The notes under the pieces are model-generated. The model ran no database searches and was not told the origin of the DNA. It saw nothing but the letters and a program-made list of their open reading frames with translations. 56,753 nt of DNA from a virus: IMG/VR virus record IMGVR_UViG_3300038701_003011, positions 1 through 56,753 of that record. The stretch is one strand, 5' to 3'. A program made the translations under genes and the position numbers. Shown here in pieces: positions 48,653 to 56,209 of this stretch (position 1 is the first letter of the stretch; each line of letters opens with the position of its first letter).

Positions 48653-48980
48653 ACCCAGCTCTTTTCTTCAGATCAGATTTAAACCTGTCGTCTAAATCAA
48701 CTCTTTCATCTAAGTAAAATTCTATGATCATAGCGGCACAACATCTAATATGTGCCCCATGATGTAGTCCCGATTCTGGATCTAAATCTTCACCTTTATT
48801 TAAAGCATTAGTATGCCGCATTAGGGCTGATAAAATTCTAGTAAATTCTAATCCCTTTTTCCAATTCCATTGGTCATATTTTTTAGCTCCGAAGGTCCAG
48901 ACTTTAGCCTCCTGCTCTAGAGCATTAGGGGGGATTAAAGCCATGATAGGCTTTTCTGAATCGTGCTTTACTCCGGACAT
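48639..48980 (-). CDS. dATP/dGTP diphosphohydrolase-like protein (DUF5664 type), 113 aa
   Basis: The pattern KHDSEKP-(x)-LIPPNALEQEAKVWTFGAKKYDQWNWKKG, then ALMRHTNALNKGEDLDPESGLHHGAHIRCCAAMI, is the hallmark of the family annotated as dATP/dGTP diphosphohydrolase N-terminal domain (formerly DUF5664). Histidines and acids (RH, EDLDPESG, HH) would bind metal. It would trim purine dNTP pools, together with MazG and ThyX. In some phages relatives accompany 2-aminoadenine synthesis, but no PurZ is visible here. Confidence 0.8.
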   Translation of the reverse strand: MSGVKHDSEKPIMALIPPNALEQEAKVWTFGAKKYDQWNWKKGLEFTRILSALMRHTNALNKGEDLDPESGLHHGAHIRCCAAMIIEFYLDERVDLDDRFKSDLKKRAGYEEK

Positions 48981-49189
48981 GGGTTTTCCGTGAATGTAAC
49001 TTCTAATACATTCCCTTCTTTACTTGCAATTTTTTTTAAATTTAAATTACATATGACAGTATTCGTAGGAAGCATATAATTAAACCCTTTCTTATCTGCA
49101 TGAAACGACATATGTTCAACAAAACTTAAAAAAGTATTTAAATCTACATTTTTAGGTAACATTAATTTTATATCCACTAACTGTTTCAT
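48968..49189 (-). CDS. Hypothetical protein, 73 aa
   Basis: GGAGGTTTAA precedes ATG, directly after the nuclease stop. Strand-rich ends (VDIKLMLPKNVDLNTFL; LEVTFTENPCPE) with a central aromatic-histidine segment. Not recognised. Confidence 0.6.
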   Translation of the reverse strand: MKQLVDIKLMLPKNVDLNTFLSFVEHMSFHADKKGFNYMLPTNTVICNLNLKKIASKEGNVLEVTFTENPCPE

Positions 49190-50005
49190 TTAAACCTCCA
49201 ATATCTCATATTCAGAATTATTAATCTCTTTTTTTGCAATATCTGATTCATCTAACCAAATACCAGATTCCTTACACTGCTTATATTTCTTAGCTGCCTT
49301 AACTAAATCTTGATACCCTTTGTCATAGCTCTTTTCTGAAAGCTTAAACACATCACACGTCGGCTCTTTTTTGCTTAAAACAATGAAATAGAAATCAAAA
49401 TCTTTGCCGTAATACTGTTTACAGATCTCAGCATAGAGCACGGCAGATAGGTCATATCTATACCTAAGAACAGTATCTCGAAACGTTGCTTGATCTGATC
49501 CCCAAGCCGTAGTCTTTACGTCTGCAATATACCCCTTTTCCACATTAATATAATCAGTTCTAACTTTAGAATTGATCCCCATAAAATCGCCACAAATAGT
49601 GTGCTCAGGAAACCCGCCATCCACTAAAGCTACTGCCGCATCATTTTCATTGTAATTGTCTACACACTTTAGGCAGCGAGTTTTTTGAGACGCACTAATT
49701 ATAGTTTTATCTCTATTTTTTGCCTTAAACTTTTGAAACTCTACCCCGGCTTTTCGAAATCCAGGAAAAAATGCATACTCCTTATCAACTAAATGCGGCT
49801 CTAAAATGTAACTGTGAACCAAAGACCCTTCTGAAAATGCTGGGTTTTCCTTTTGCTCTTCTTCTACCGTTTCTAATATGTATTTGGATTCAAATTCCTT
49901 AGCAGATTTAAGTAACAGTTTATAAGCTGAACTAGATAGATAATTCCTATCAGCATGATAATCCGCATTGCTCACTCCTTCGTTTACTCCTGGTTGTAAA
50001 ATCAT
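49190..50005 (-). CDS. RecE/Cas4-type PD-(D/E)XK exonuclease (exodeoxyribonuclease VIII-like), 271 aa
   Basis: N-terminal GVSNADYHADRNYLSSSAYKLLLKSAKEFESKY is the hallmark of the RecE C-terminal-like family (DUF3799). Then AFSEGSLVHSYILEP supplies the conserved E and H; GINSKVRTDYI and YIADVKTTAWGS supply D...(D)VKT of the nuclease core. It would chew 5' ends for recombination or repair of replicating phage DNA. No separate RecT-like annealing protein is recognisable nearby, though the 109-aa OB-like protein could assist. Strong AGGAGG site. Confidence 0.85.
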   Translation of the reverse strand: MILQPGVNEGVSNADYHADRNYLSSSAYKLLLKSAKEFESKYILETVEEEQKENPAFSEGSLVHSYILEPHLVDKEYAFFPGFRKAGVEFQKFKAKNRDKTIISASQKTRCLKCVDNYNENDAAVALVDGGFPEHTICGDFMGINSKVRTDYINVEKGYIADVKTTAWGSDQATFRDTVLRYRYDLSAVLYAEICKQYYGKDFDFYFIVLSKKEPTCDVFKLSEKSYDKGYQDLVKAAKKYKQCKESGIWLDESDIAKKEINNSEYEILEV

Positions 50006-50032
50006 GTATTGCCTCCTGTAATATATTCTATA

Positions 50033-50296
50033 TTATCTTGCATCCTTAACTAATTTCAAAGGCTTGCGAGTCATAATCCTTTTGAAAACATCACTATATG
50101 GTATTTCTGGATGTCTTGCATGATACTCTCGGATTTCCCTTAATCGTTTCAACGTGTCCATGCTATTGTCATCAACTATTAATTTTACTTTCATATTAAC
50201 CTCATAAAAATTTAATTCAGGATACGCCTTTTCTACTGAGTACGCTAAGTCCACTTTATGTAGACATTTTTGAAAAACCTTACCTAACTTTACCAC
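50033..50296 (-). CDS. Hypothetical protein, 87 aa (GTG start)
   Basis: I prefer GTG 50296, five bases after GGGAG, to the TTG at 50311. Contains SMDTLKRLREIREYHARHPE helix and a basic end (KRIMTRKPLKLVKDAR). May bind DNA. Not recognised. Confidence 0.58.
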   Translation of the reverse strand: MVKLGKVFQKCLHKVDLAYSVEKAYPELNFYEVNMKVKLIVDDNSMDTLKRLREIREYHARHPEIPYSDVFKRIMTRKPLKLVKDAR

Positions 50297-50332
50297 TATT
50301 TCTCCCTGCAAGATAAGTTATAATATCATGCA

Positions 50333-50515
50333 TCATAGTGTGCAAATGCCCATAAATACATACTTAAAAATGGTTGGCTCCAATAAAACTATTGATGCCC
50401 CAATTATTCCACCAAATATAGTTCCAAACATAAATAACAATAAAACTATACTACCCTTCATAGTATTTATGACTTTTGGGTCAGACTCTTTTGTTGATTC
50501 TATCCAAACTTTCAT
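50333..50515 (-). CDS. Small two-helix membrane protein, 60 aa
   Basis: ATG 50515 has GGAG five bases before. Two membrane spans: GSIVLLLFMFGTIFGGIIGA and IVLLEPTIFKYVFMGI. It interrupts the run of replication genes. Function unknown; a membrane tether or inhibitor is possible. Confidence 0.6.
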   Translation of the reverse strand: MKVWIESTKESDPKVINTMKGSIVLLLFMFGTIFGGIIGASIVLLEPTIFKYVFMGICTL

Positions 50516-50553
50516 ACTCACTCCTATGCAAGATAATTTATGTTATATTGCCC

Positions 50554-51387
50554 TTAAACCTGAATCCTCGCAGCCGTATACGCTTCTCGCTCGCTAAATC
50601 CAGATGTGTTCTCTAACTTGCCATAAGCCGTATTCACATATTTAAGAACAAACGCTTCGTCCCAATTAGGCACTTCCCTTAATCTATTTCCTAACCAAAA
50701 AAAATAAGCATTACGCCCACCAAGTCTTGCTAACATTTTTTGAGGATAACTGACTGCGTCCATTACATCATGTTGAACAAATCTTCTGCCGGTAAAACTA
50801 GGTTGAACCATCTTATTAAACTTATCATACTCTGGCTTAGCGGGCAATAAGCTGTCAAAAACAGTATTTCTAATCCGTTCTCCAAGATATTTAAGTTCCT
50901 GAACTTTTCCATTCTCAGGTCTAATCGCATTTGCCAACCTAGATAACCTAGACGGGTTTCTACAGGCTCTATCCATTTCAGGTATGTACTTTACCAATCT
51001 CTCTACATACTCGCAGTAAGCCTCATAATCCTCCAGAGGCTGCTCTAAGGAAACTATAAAATGATAAGACTTTCCTCCAGAGTATGTAATAGATGTGACT
51101 GGCAATTTTCTTGTAACATACGAAATTTGATCTTTTAGCGCCATATTATCTAATTCTATTAAAAAATTACGAAAACAGACTACATTCGCATCTGCCCGTC
51201 TCGGTTTATCTATTGCATGATACGGCATAGATGGAGCCAGGTCTTCAGTAGGGTGAAGTGCGTTTATGCAGAAAAAGTAATCCTGCTTATCGGGAGCACT
51301 CTTTACCGAGGTGCCTTTAGGATTGTCTGCAAAACAAGTATTTTGCCCCGGATCAAATAGTAATTTTAAAAATTTATCTACACTCAA
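50554..51387 (-). CDS. Archaeo-eukaryotic-type (AEP) primase, 277 aa (TTG start)
   Basis: AEP motifs in order: ELD (E78, D80) in FRNFLIELDN for metal binding, SGGKSYHF (103-110) with the catalytic histidine, and a distal D139 followed by RNPSRLSR. This fits primases that team with SF3 helicases in phages and plasmids. The TTG start overlaps the helicase stop (TTGA) and follows AGGAGG at six bases. It would make primers for the polymerase of the same operon. Confidence 0.82.
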   Translation of the reverse strand: MSVDKFLKLLFDPGQNTCFADNPKGTSVKSAPDKQDYFFCINALHPTEDLAPSMPYHAIDKPRRADANVVCFRNFLIELDNMALKDQISYVTRKLPVTSITYSGGKSYHFIVSLEQPLEDYEAYCEYVERLVKYIPEMDRACRNPSRLSRLANAIRPENGKVQELKYLGERIRNTVFDSLLPAKPEYDKFNKMVQPSFTGRRFVQHDVMDAVSYPQKMLARLGGRNAYFFWLGNRLREVPNWDEAFVLKYVNTAYGKLENTSGFSEREAYTAARIQV

Positions 51388-52934
51388 TCTAATCCTCCTA
51401 TAACTTTAACTCCGTAGAATCCATTGGTGCTGTCTCTTTTTCCATTTTTCGTTCCGAAGTGTATTCTGGTTTTATAAATCCCCTCTTGCTCAAGTCTGGC
51501 TAGAAGGTCTCTTCTAATTCTATTAAATTTGCTATTGTCCACATATCTGGCTCTAGCTACCCGCTCAAAATCTTCTAGTAAATCAACAGACTTTATTTTT
51601 GCGTCTTTATCTGTAAAGTCTAGGTGATCTTCCACATATGCAGTCACAAAATTATATTCCTTTGAAGATGCGTCTTCCAACATTTCCGTATCAAGTTCTT
51701 CCGGTACGTGGATTTTGGCGTGATTAGGGCACAACTTGTCATAACTTTGCTTGCATTTAAATAGAAATGCACTTTTCTCTGAAACTAATCCTTCTTTAAA
51801 ATTAGGATCACCGTCGTCCATTTTAGGCTGCTTTAGTTTTAACAACAAAAGCCGACTAGCCTCATTAGGCATACTGAAATCGATTTCTGGAAACAAGTTT
51901 GAGGCTATCAATAGTTTAATCTGTACATGGGCAGTAAAAGGTTGCTCCCCTTTTCTTTCTATAGGCACGTAATCTCCGCCTACCAGAGAGTGAATCTTAG
52001 ATCCTGCAATGTACCTAGGGGATTTACAATCGCCAAATACCGCTAAACGTTTTCCATAGACTTTGCTATAGAAAAACTGAGAAGAGGTATTTTCATCGAT
52101 GGGCATAACATTATCTTCTCCCAGCCACTCAGTAATAGCCGAGATAGCCGTAGACTTACCATCATTACCTTTTCCATGTAGCCACAGAATTTGCCTACCT
52201 TTATTTCGTGGATCAAAGATGCTCCATACCCATGCCATAAAAACATCTGAGAAATTTAGCCTTGTCAGAAACTGGTCCCAATAAGGTGTAGGTCCGTCTT
52301 TTAATATTGCCGGATTAAAGCGTTTGTATGCAATTTCATCAGAATCATGAGTTAAAATCGGGGGGTCTTTTTCTAATCTTTTGTCTATATCATATTTGAA
52401 TTTATTAAATATAACTTTTAAATAATCTTCAAACTCTACAGTAATCCTACCACTATCGTTTACAACATAAGGAGAGACTTTGTGTAAAGCCGTAAGTGCC
52501 GTAAGCACTTCTGACTTAGCTCCTCGAATAACGTTCTCAAAGTTTAATTGAGATGCTTCCCCGGCAAACGTAACTTCGTTATTGTCATTTATATAAAATA
52601 GTCTAGAGTCTCCAGCTACAGACGCAAACCAGCGCAGTGGCAAGTAATCTTTTGCCTCATTATATATAGCCGTTCTTTTTTCGGATTTTCCAAATTGTTT
52701 TTCTGAAGTCTGTAGCAAGTCTTCTTTAGAGTGACCAAAATCTCTAACCATTTGCACAACATCATCTACCATAGCTCCATTTTTACTTAGCTCTGGATAG
52801 AACTCGATTATCTTTTTTCGTACAGATGTTTCTTTAACTTTACGCTTGGTCTGCTTATTATAAAACTCATTATCATCTACAACGAAGCAAAAAACCTTTC
52901 TCACAGCAGTATAATCGATAGCTTCCATTCTCAT
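51384..52934 (-). CDS. SF3 (D5/primase-C-like) replicative helicase, 516 aa
   Basis: SF3 motor: Walker A LHGKGNDGKST, Walker B GKRLAVFGD, and motif C KLLIASNLFPEID, the usual D5-type order. The N-terminal half (about 250 residues) is helical and may bind DNA or the primase. A C-terminal winged-helix-like RRDLLARLEQEG segment ends the protein. The ATG at 52934 has GGAAGG before it, so I choose it over 52946. It probably loads at the origin candidate upstream (53.0-53.4 kb). Confidence 0.9.
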   Translation of the reverse strand: MRMEAIDYTAVRKVFCFVVDDNEFYNKQTKRKVKETSVRKKIIEFYPELSKNGAMVDDVVQMVRDFGHSKEDLLQTSEKQFGKSEKRTAIYNEAKDYLPLRWFASVAGDSRLFYINDNNEVTFAGEASQLNFENVIRGAKSEVLTALTALHKVSPYVVNDSGRITVEFEDYLKVIFNKFKYDIDKRLEKDPPILTHDSDEIAYKRFNPAILKDGPTPYWDQFLTRLNFSDVFMAWVWSIFDPRNKGRQILWLHGKGNDGKSTAISAITEWLGEDNVMPIDENTSSQFFYSKVYGKRLAVFGDCKSPRYIAGSKIHSLVGGDYVPIERKGEQPFTAHVQIKLLIASNLFPEIDFSMPNEASRLLLLKLKQPKMDDGDPNFKEGLVSEKSAFLFKCKQSYDKLCPNHAKIHVPEELDTEMLEDASSKEYNFVTAYVEDHLDFTDKDAKIKSVDLLEDFERVARARYVDNSKFNRIRRDLLARLEQEGIYKTRIHFGTKNGKRDSTNGFYGVKVIGGLD

Positions 52935-53030
52935 AACACCTTCCATGTGAAGAGTGTAACAGAAAAGCTCTAACTATGCAATACTAGATGAAAGTGTCGA
53001 ACTTATGATCAATGTCAAAAAGTTAGCCAT

Positions 53031-53043
53031 GTACATTGTGTAC
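53031..53043. promoter_or_regulatory. GTACA-N3-TGTAC dyad, site 1
   Basis: Perfect palindrome GTACATTGTGTAC, within CCATGTACATTGTGTACGTG. A further half-site GTACG lies at 53051. It is the reverse complement of site 3. Confidence 0.75.
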
Positions 53044-53111
53044 GTGTCATGTACGTGTTTTTTGCCTTTTTGAAAAGCAGAGTTGAATAATTATAAGCAC
53101 TTATCCTACAC

Positions 53112-53133
53112 GTACACGATGTACACAATGTAC
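53112..53133. promoter_or_regulatory. Two overlapping GTACA-N3-TGTAC dyads, sites 2 and 3
   Basis: GTACACGATGTAC (53112-53124) and GTACACAATGTAC (53121-53133) share GTAC. Site 3 with its flank GTACACAATGTACATGG is an exact inverted copy of the region around site 1. Confidence 0.78.
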
Positions 53134-53357
53134 ATGGGGTTTTCCAGTTTTATATATATTTTCTAATGGAGTAATGTATTTTTATCTTATTTTAGAGGGA
53201 GGGATGCACTTAAAAGCACGAGAGTCTTTATTTGAGGGTATCTTATTGCATTGAAGCAGTCAAGGGTACTCTTACAATTCAGTCTCTCAGGGAGAAAAAT
53301 GAACTACCTAACTACTACACATATAATCTTGTTATAGCCAAAACAGCCAAATTTCAT

Positions 53358-53370
53358 GTACATCGTGTAC
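53358..53370. promoter_or_regulatory. GTACA-N3-TGTAC dyad, site 4
   Basis: GTACATCGTGTAC, the reverse complement of site 2 (GTACACGATGTAC). It lies 225 bp from sites 2 and 3, so looping between sites is possible. Confidence 0.72.
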
Positions 53371-53447
53371 CTGCACCTATTTCCTCAGGCAAGGAGCCCC
53401 GTTGAGTGGCATAAACGCCTTAAACTCTAAAACCTAAGCCTAGATAC

Positions 53448-53468
53448 AAAAAACCCCCAGGACGGGGG
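53448..53468 (-). terminator. Intrinsic terminator of the leftward accessory operon
   Basis: On the minus strand CCCCC-GTCCT-GGGGG is followed by six T's. It follows the last accessory gene (53563) at about 95 bases and would stop transcription before the dyad region. Confidence 0.82.
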
Positions 53469-53562
53469 TAAGAACGGAAGGAAAAAAATAAACCCTAGTT
53501 TTCGAGGTCTAGGAACTCGGATGCCCCCGCAAACAGGCTAGGACATCCATAAACAGAATACT

Positions 53563-53823
53563 CTAAAACCTAGATTCTGTCAACTTTTTCCAGAGCAAAT
53601 ACCCAATACAGACCAAATTTACACTATAATTAAACAGCAGATAAGGATCATTACCTAACTCCGCCCAATTATAGACCAATAGCAGAATCTCTCCCACTCC
53701 CCATAGAGCCAGAAAGCTCCAGGACAGCCCGTCTAGGCTTTTCCCACGCCAGGCATGGATGCATTGCGGCACTGCACATACAGCCAAAAGAGTGCTCCCC
53801 ATTAGCCCATAGACTTCAACCAT
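53563..53823 (-). CDS. PQ-loop / SemiSWEET-like three-helix transporter, 86 aa
   Basis: Three membrane helices (about residues 4-22, 36-54, 62-78). Helix 1 ends LLAVCAVPQC with the PQ signature (P19-Q20), followed by HAWRGKSLDGLSWSFLALWGVGEILLLVYN, the classic R-x-K-S-x-x-G-x-S loop. The length matches bacterial SemiSWEETs, which dimerise and carry sugars. Start ATG 53823 overlaps the upstream gene. Transport is inferred from the family; substrate unknown. Last gene of the accessory operon. Confidence 0.82.
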   Translation of the reverse strand: MVEVYGLMGSTLLAVCAVPQCIHAWRGKSLDGLSWSFLALWGVGEILLLVYNWAELGNDPYLLFNYSVNLVCIGYLLWKKLTESRF

Positions 53824-54013
53824 TCCCAACCCGTCTTTCGTTAAACTCCACTTTATCTAAATCCGTCAACATATCATATCCACAGTCCTCGCATTTAAGC
53901 TTGGTCTGCCTAATCTTACCAAAATCCCCCAGATAGCCACAGTTCACACATTTATAATATCTAGTCGGTTTTGTGCCTAAAAATAGCTTAGACTCAAGTT
54001 TAGTCTTTTTCAT
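53816..54013 (-). CDS. Zinc-ribbon protein, 65 aa
   Basis: Two CxxC pairs (CVNCG near residue 22 and CEDCG near residue 41) make a rubredoxin-like ribbon. Basic N-terminus, acidic TDLDKVEF end. Overlaps both neighbours, so co-translated. Role unknown. Confidence 0.7.
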   Translation of the reverse strand: MKKTKLESKLFLGTKPTRYYKCVNCGYLGDFGKIRQTKLKCEDCGYDMLTDLDKVEFNERRVGNG

Positions 54014-54257
54014 TTTCGCCTCGGTATTCTTTTAGGGCTTGCCTCGCAACATGGTTGCCCATGTCATCAATGTAGCTATTGTTTTCTTCAATAAACTCCA
54101 AAGCCTTAGCCAGTTTGTCGGCGGCTGATTTTTCTATAAGGTGAATCCCATTTCCGTTTATTTTTTCACCCCTTGGTATTTCAATACATCGTTTGCTGTT
54201 GTACTGCACTTCATAGTGAAATTCATCTGTGGTATAAAACTCTCTCGGCTTATTCAT
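54000..54257 (-). CDS. Hypothetical protein, 85 aa
   Basis: Strand-rich start (FHYEVQYNSKRCIEIPRGEK), then helices KSAADKLAKALEFIEENN and HVARQALKEYRG. GGAGA is directly before ATG, overlapping the previous gene. Not recognised. Confidence 0.6.
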   Translation of the reverse strand: MNKPREFYTTDEFHYEVQYNSKRCIEIPRGEKINGNGIHLIEKSAADKLAKALEFIEENNSYIDDMGNHVARQALKEYRGENEKD

Positions 54258-54546
54258 TCTCCATTTCCTCTACTTCTTTGAGGGTTTTTTTGGCTGGCTC
54301 AGGCAACCCATAAACTAATCTGTCTGTGGTTCCTAATTCAGCATATTGCTTTAAAGCCCCCTTCAGCTTCTCGATGATAGCTTGCTGCTCTTTAGCAAAA
54401 GAGCTTAACATATACTTTTCTCGACACCACTCATAAGCCCAGTCCGCTGCATTATTCCAATGGCACTCTCGAGGCTTTATCATAGACCGCTCACATTGTT
54501 TTTTATATTCCTTATTTTTAGCTTTTTCGAATTTTTTATTGCCCAC
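54250..54546 (-). CDS. Hypothetical protein, 98 aa (GTG start)
   Basis: GTG 54546 lies in the end of the preceding gene. Basic start; NNAADWAYEWCREKYMLS and FAKEQQAIIEKLKGALKQYAE helices of a type frequent in phage small proteins. Unknown function. Confidence 0.58.
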   Translation of the reverse strand: MGNKKFEKAKNKEYKKQCERSMIKPRECHWNNAADWAYEWCREKYMLSSFAKEQQAIIEKLKGALKQYAELGTTDRLVYGLPEPAKKTLKEVEEMENE

Positions 54547-54760
54547 ACCTAACCTCTCTTCTTAAATTCCTAAGTTCCACTCTCGCTTCTTCCAAAGTCG
54601 CAAACTTAGCCCACACAACTCCATGCCTAAGTATACACACCCTTGCTCCGCATTCAAATCTTTGCTTCTTAAGCCTAAATCCCAGTCCAGAATTACTTTG
54701 AAAATACTCTGCATCCTTCCTGAACTGCCTAATCTGCCTCTCCCACTCTCGTTTACCCAT
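54536..54760 (-). CDS. Small basic protein, 74 aa
   Basis: GGAGAG precedes ATG. Strongly basic (MGKREWERQIRQFRKDAEYF) with strands CGARVCILRHGVVWAKF and a LEEARVELRNLRREV helix; this strand-helix end recalls small AP2-like DNA-binding modules and partly resembles the 58-aa protein at 5897. Speculative. Confidence 0.6.
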   Translation of the reverse strand: MGKREWERQIRQFRKDAEYFQSNSGLGFRLKKQRFECGARVCILRHGVVWAKFATLEEARVELRNLRREVRCGQ

Positions 54761-54794
54761 TAAACTCTCCTGCTCTATATTAAGATTTAGTTAA

Positions 54795-55001
54795 CTACGC
54801 CCCCGGCGACCGGAGGTCTGGGGACTTGCCCCCACCCAGCCTCCAATCTTCAACCTGTCGCAGCATTAACTCCCGCTTAAGGTTTGATACCTTAATATGA
54901 GTACTGTACATCAGTTGCTGCGCCTCTAATTCATTAAATAACTGCATAAGCTGCTCCAAAAATATCTCATCCGATACCGACTCAGGTTTAAACTCCGTCA
55001 T
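54795..55001 (-). CDS. Hypothetical protein, 68 aa, ending in the 54-bp repeat
   Basis: ATG 55001 has GGAG six bases upstream; longer starts lie inside the lipoprotein gene. A helical body (EIFLEQLMQLFNELEAQQLM) and a C-terminal GGGKSPDLRSPGA that is coded by the 54-bp repeat, suggesting the repeat replaced the original end. Not recognised. Confidence 0.58.
   Translation of the reverse strand: MTEFKPESVSDEIFLEQLMQLFNELEAQQLMYSTHIKVSNLKRELMLRQVEDWRLGGGKSPDLRSPGA
54797..54850. repeat. 54-bp GC-rich direct repeat, copy 2
   Basis: Matches 6717-6770 in the same orientation (50 of 54 bases). On a circular map the two copies bracket the accessory operon segment of about 8.6 kb. Here it lies in the 3' end of a small gene. 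Confidence 0.8.
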
Positions 55002-55572
55002 TAATTTCTCCATTACTAACAGTAAAATAGCACCGTTGTTTATCCGTAGTTCTATAATTACCATTACTCAGTAAAGTCAAAAATCTCTTAGATCCTGACT
55101 CAAAGTACGCCAATAGCTCCCCATTGCTTGTAGCCAAAATCACCTCATCAAAATGCCCAGGCTTATCGCCACACGGATCAATAATAGCTGTAATACTAGA
55201 ATAGCCCTCCAAAGTAGCCACCCTAGTCAGCAACGAATTTATACTTCCTTGCAAAACATTAATCATGATCTGAACATCTGTTACATTTGTTACGTAGGCT
55301 TGCTCTAGAACAGAGACTTGAGATCTCAAAGTTAAGATCTCGTTAAGAAGCATAGTCCTTAGCTTTTCAATTTCTGCCAGATTACGTTCAATATCTTGCT
55401 CATTCTCTAAAATCTGCTCCTCATTCTCCAGCACTTGGTCTGCATCCTTACCAAAAACTGCATCACATACCGGATCTAAATCTCCACCACAGCCCCTGCT
55501 AAAATCTTCTGCTACTCCGCAGCCAGTTAAAGCTGCCCCTAATATCAATGTTAAGATTACGTTAATTCGCAT
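54988..55572 (-). CDS. Lipoprotein with long coiled coil, 194 aa
   Basis: Lipobox ALTGC (Cys18) after a typical signal (MRINVILTLILGA). Then cysteines (GCGG, VCDAV), a coiled coil from about residue 45 to 125 (ENEEQILENEQDIERNLAEI; LRSQVSVLEQAYV) and a beta-rich C-terminal domain (IIDPCGDKPGHFDEVILATSNGELLAYFESGSKRFLTLL). It would sit on a membrane and project a rod and head, as a surface or superinfection-exclusion protein might. Family unknown to me; the C-terminal pattern vaguely recalls Bdellovibrio proteins. Confidence 0.75.
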   Translation of the reverse strand: MRINVILTLILGAALTGCGVAEDFSRGCGGDLDPVCDAVFGKDADQVLENEEQILENEQDIERNLAEIEKLRTMLLNEILTLRSQVSVLEQAYVTNVTDVQIMINVLQGSINSLLTRVATLEGYSSITAIIDPCGDKPGHFDEVILATSNGELLAYFESGSKRFLTLLSNGNYRTTDKQRCYFTVSNGEINDGV

Positions 55573-55627
55573 AGTTTTCTCCTTTTTGCTTAATAGCTTA
55601 AAATTATTTAAATCTACTGCCTAAACC

Positions 55628-56209
55628 CTAATCCCAGTCTACCTTAGACCCACCTAATTCTTCAACTAAATAATCTAAAGCTGCCCTAATTTGAGGCAAA
55701 TCTCCATAATCTCCGCCAAAGCTAATCTGCCCAAATGCAATAGAAATTTCCTTAAATTGCTCAGGAAAATACTGCCTAACCTTAAATGGAATTAAAATTG
55801 AGTCCGTGTTGGACCTTACCGCTTGGTAAGCTAGTGGGGCTACTTTTGTGGACACCTTTCCCTCCCCAGGCTGCGTCTGCTTTAAAGATTCCTGCCTAGG
55901 CTTCGTACTAACGCAAGAACAGTTCTTAGGCAAACGCTGCTCCCATTCAGCCTCTAACTCTTTATCTTTTAATAAGTTTTCATATAAACTGGGATCATAT
56001 AATTTAAATTTACTATCAGTGTACTTATGTAATTCCGCCTCTACCTGTTTTTGCATAATCGTCTCATCTACATATAAAATCTGCCCTTCCATGTTCATAT
56101 CTAAATATTGAGCAGTCCAGTTACTTTCTTCTGGTTGTACTAAATAACCCTGCTCTAAAAGACAAATGGCTTCCCCAAAGCTTAGATTTTCATTTTTAAA
56201 ATTTAGCAT
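55628..56209 (-). CDS. Hypothetical protein, 193 aa
   Basis: AGGAGAAAAC precedes ATG and the frame overlaps the pentapeptide stop. Starts NLSFGEAICLLEQGYLVQPEESNW, a pattern used by small phage proteins similar to Thoeris anti-defence (Tad2/DUF2829-like) proteins, which begin with FGxAxxxLxxG-x-x-V-x-R-x-x-W; key residues are only partly conserved. A charged, proline-rich middle and a second beta/helix part follow. The Tad2-like reading is a tentative inference. Confidence 0.6.
   Translation of the reverse strand: MLNFKNENLSFGEAICLLEQGYLVQPEESNWTAQYLDMNMEGQILYVDETIMQKQVEAELHKYTDSKFKLYDPSLYENLLKDKELEAEWEQRLPKNCSCVSTKPRQESLKQTQPGEGKVSTKVAPLAYQAVRSNTDSILIPFKVRQYFPEQFKEISIAFGQISFGGDYGDLPQIRAALDYLVEELGGSKVDWD

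Larger units (their letters stand above)
52947..53562. other. Non-coding regulatory / origin candidate region
   Basis: A gap of about 616 bp upstream of the helicase. It contains four GTACA-N3-TGTAC dyads, AT-rich DNA (TATATATATT near 53152), a TTGACA on the minus strand (53013-53018) and the accessory operon terminator. No ORF with a ribosome site is visible. Its place upstream of the replication operon favours an origin, operator cluster or both. Confidence 0.6.

Noticed and set aside
48639-48980. Z-genome (2-aminoadenine) pathway
   Set aside because: Only a dATP/dGTP diphosphohydrolase-like protein is seen; no PurZ-type synthetase in the window.
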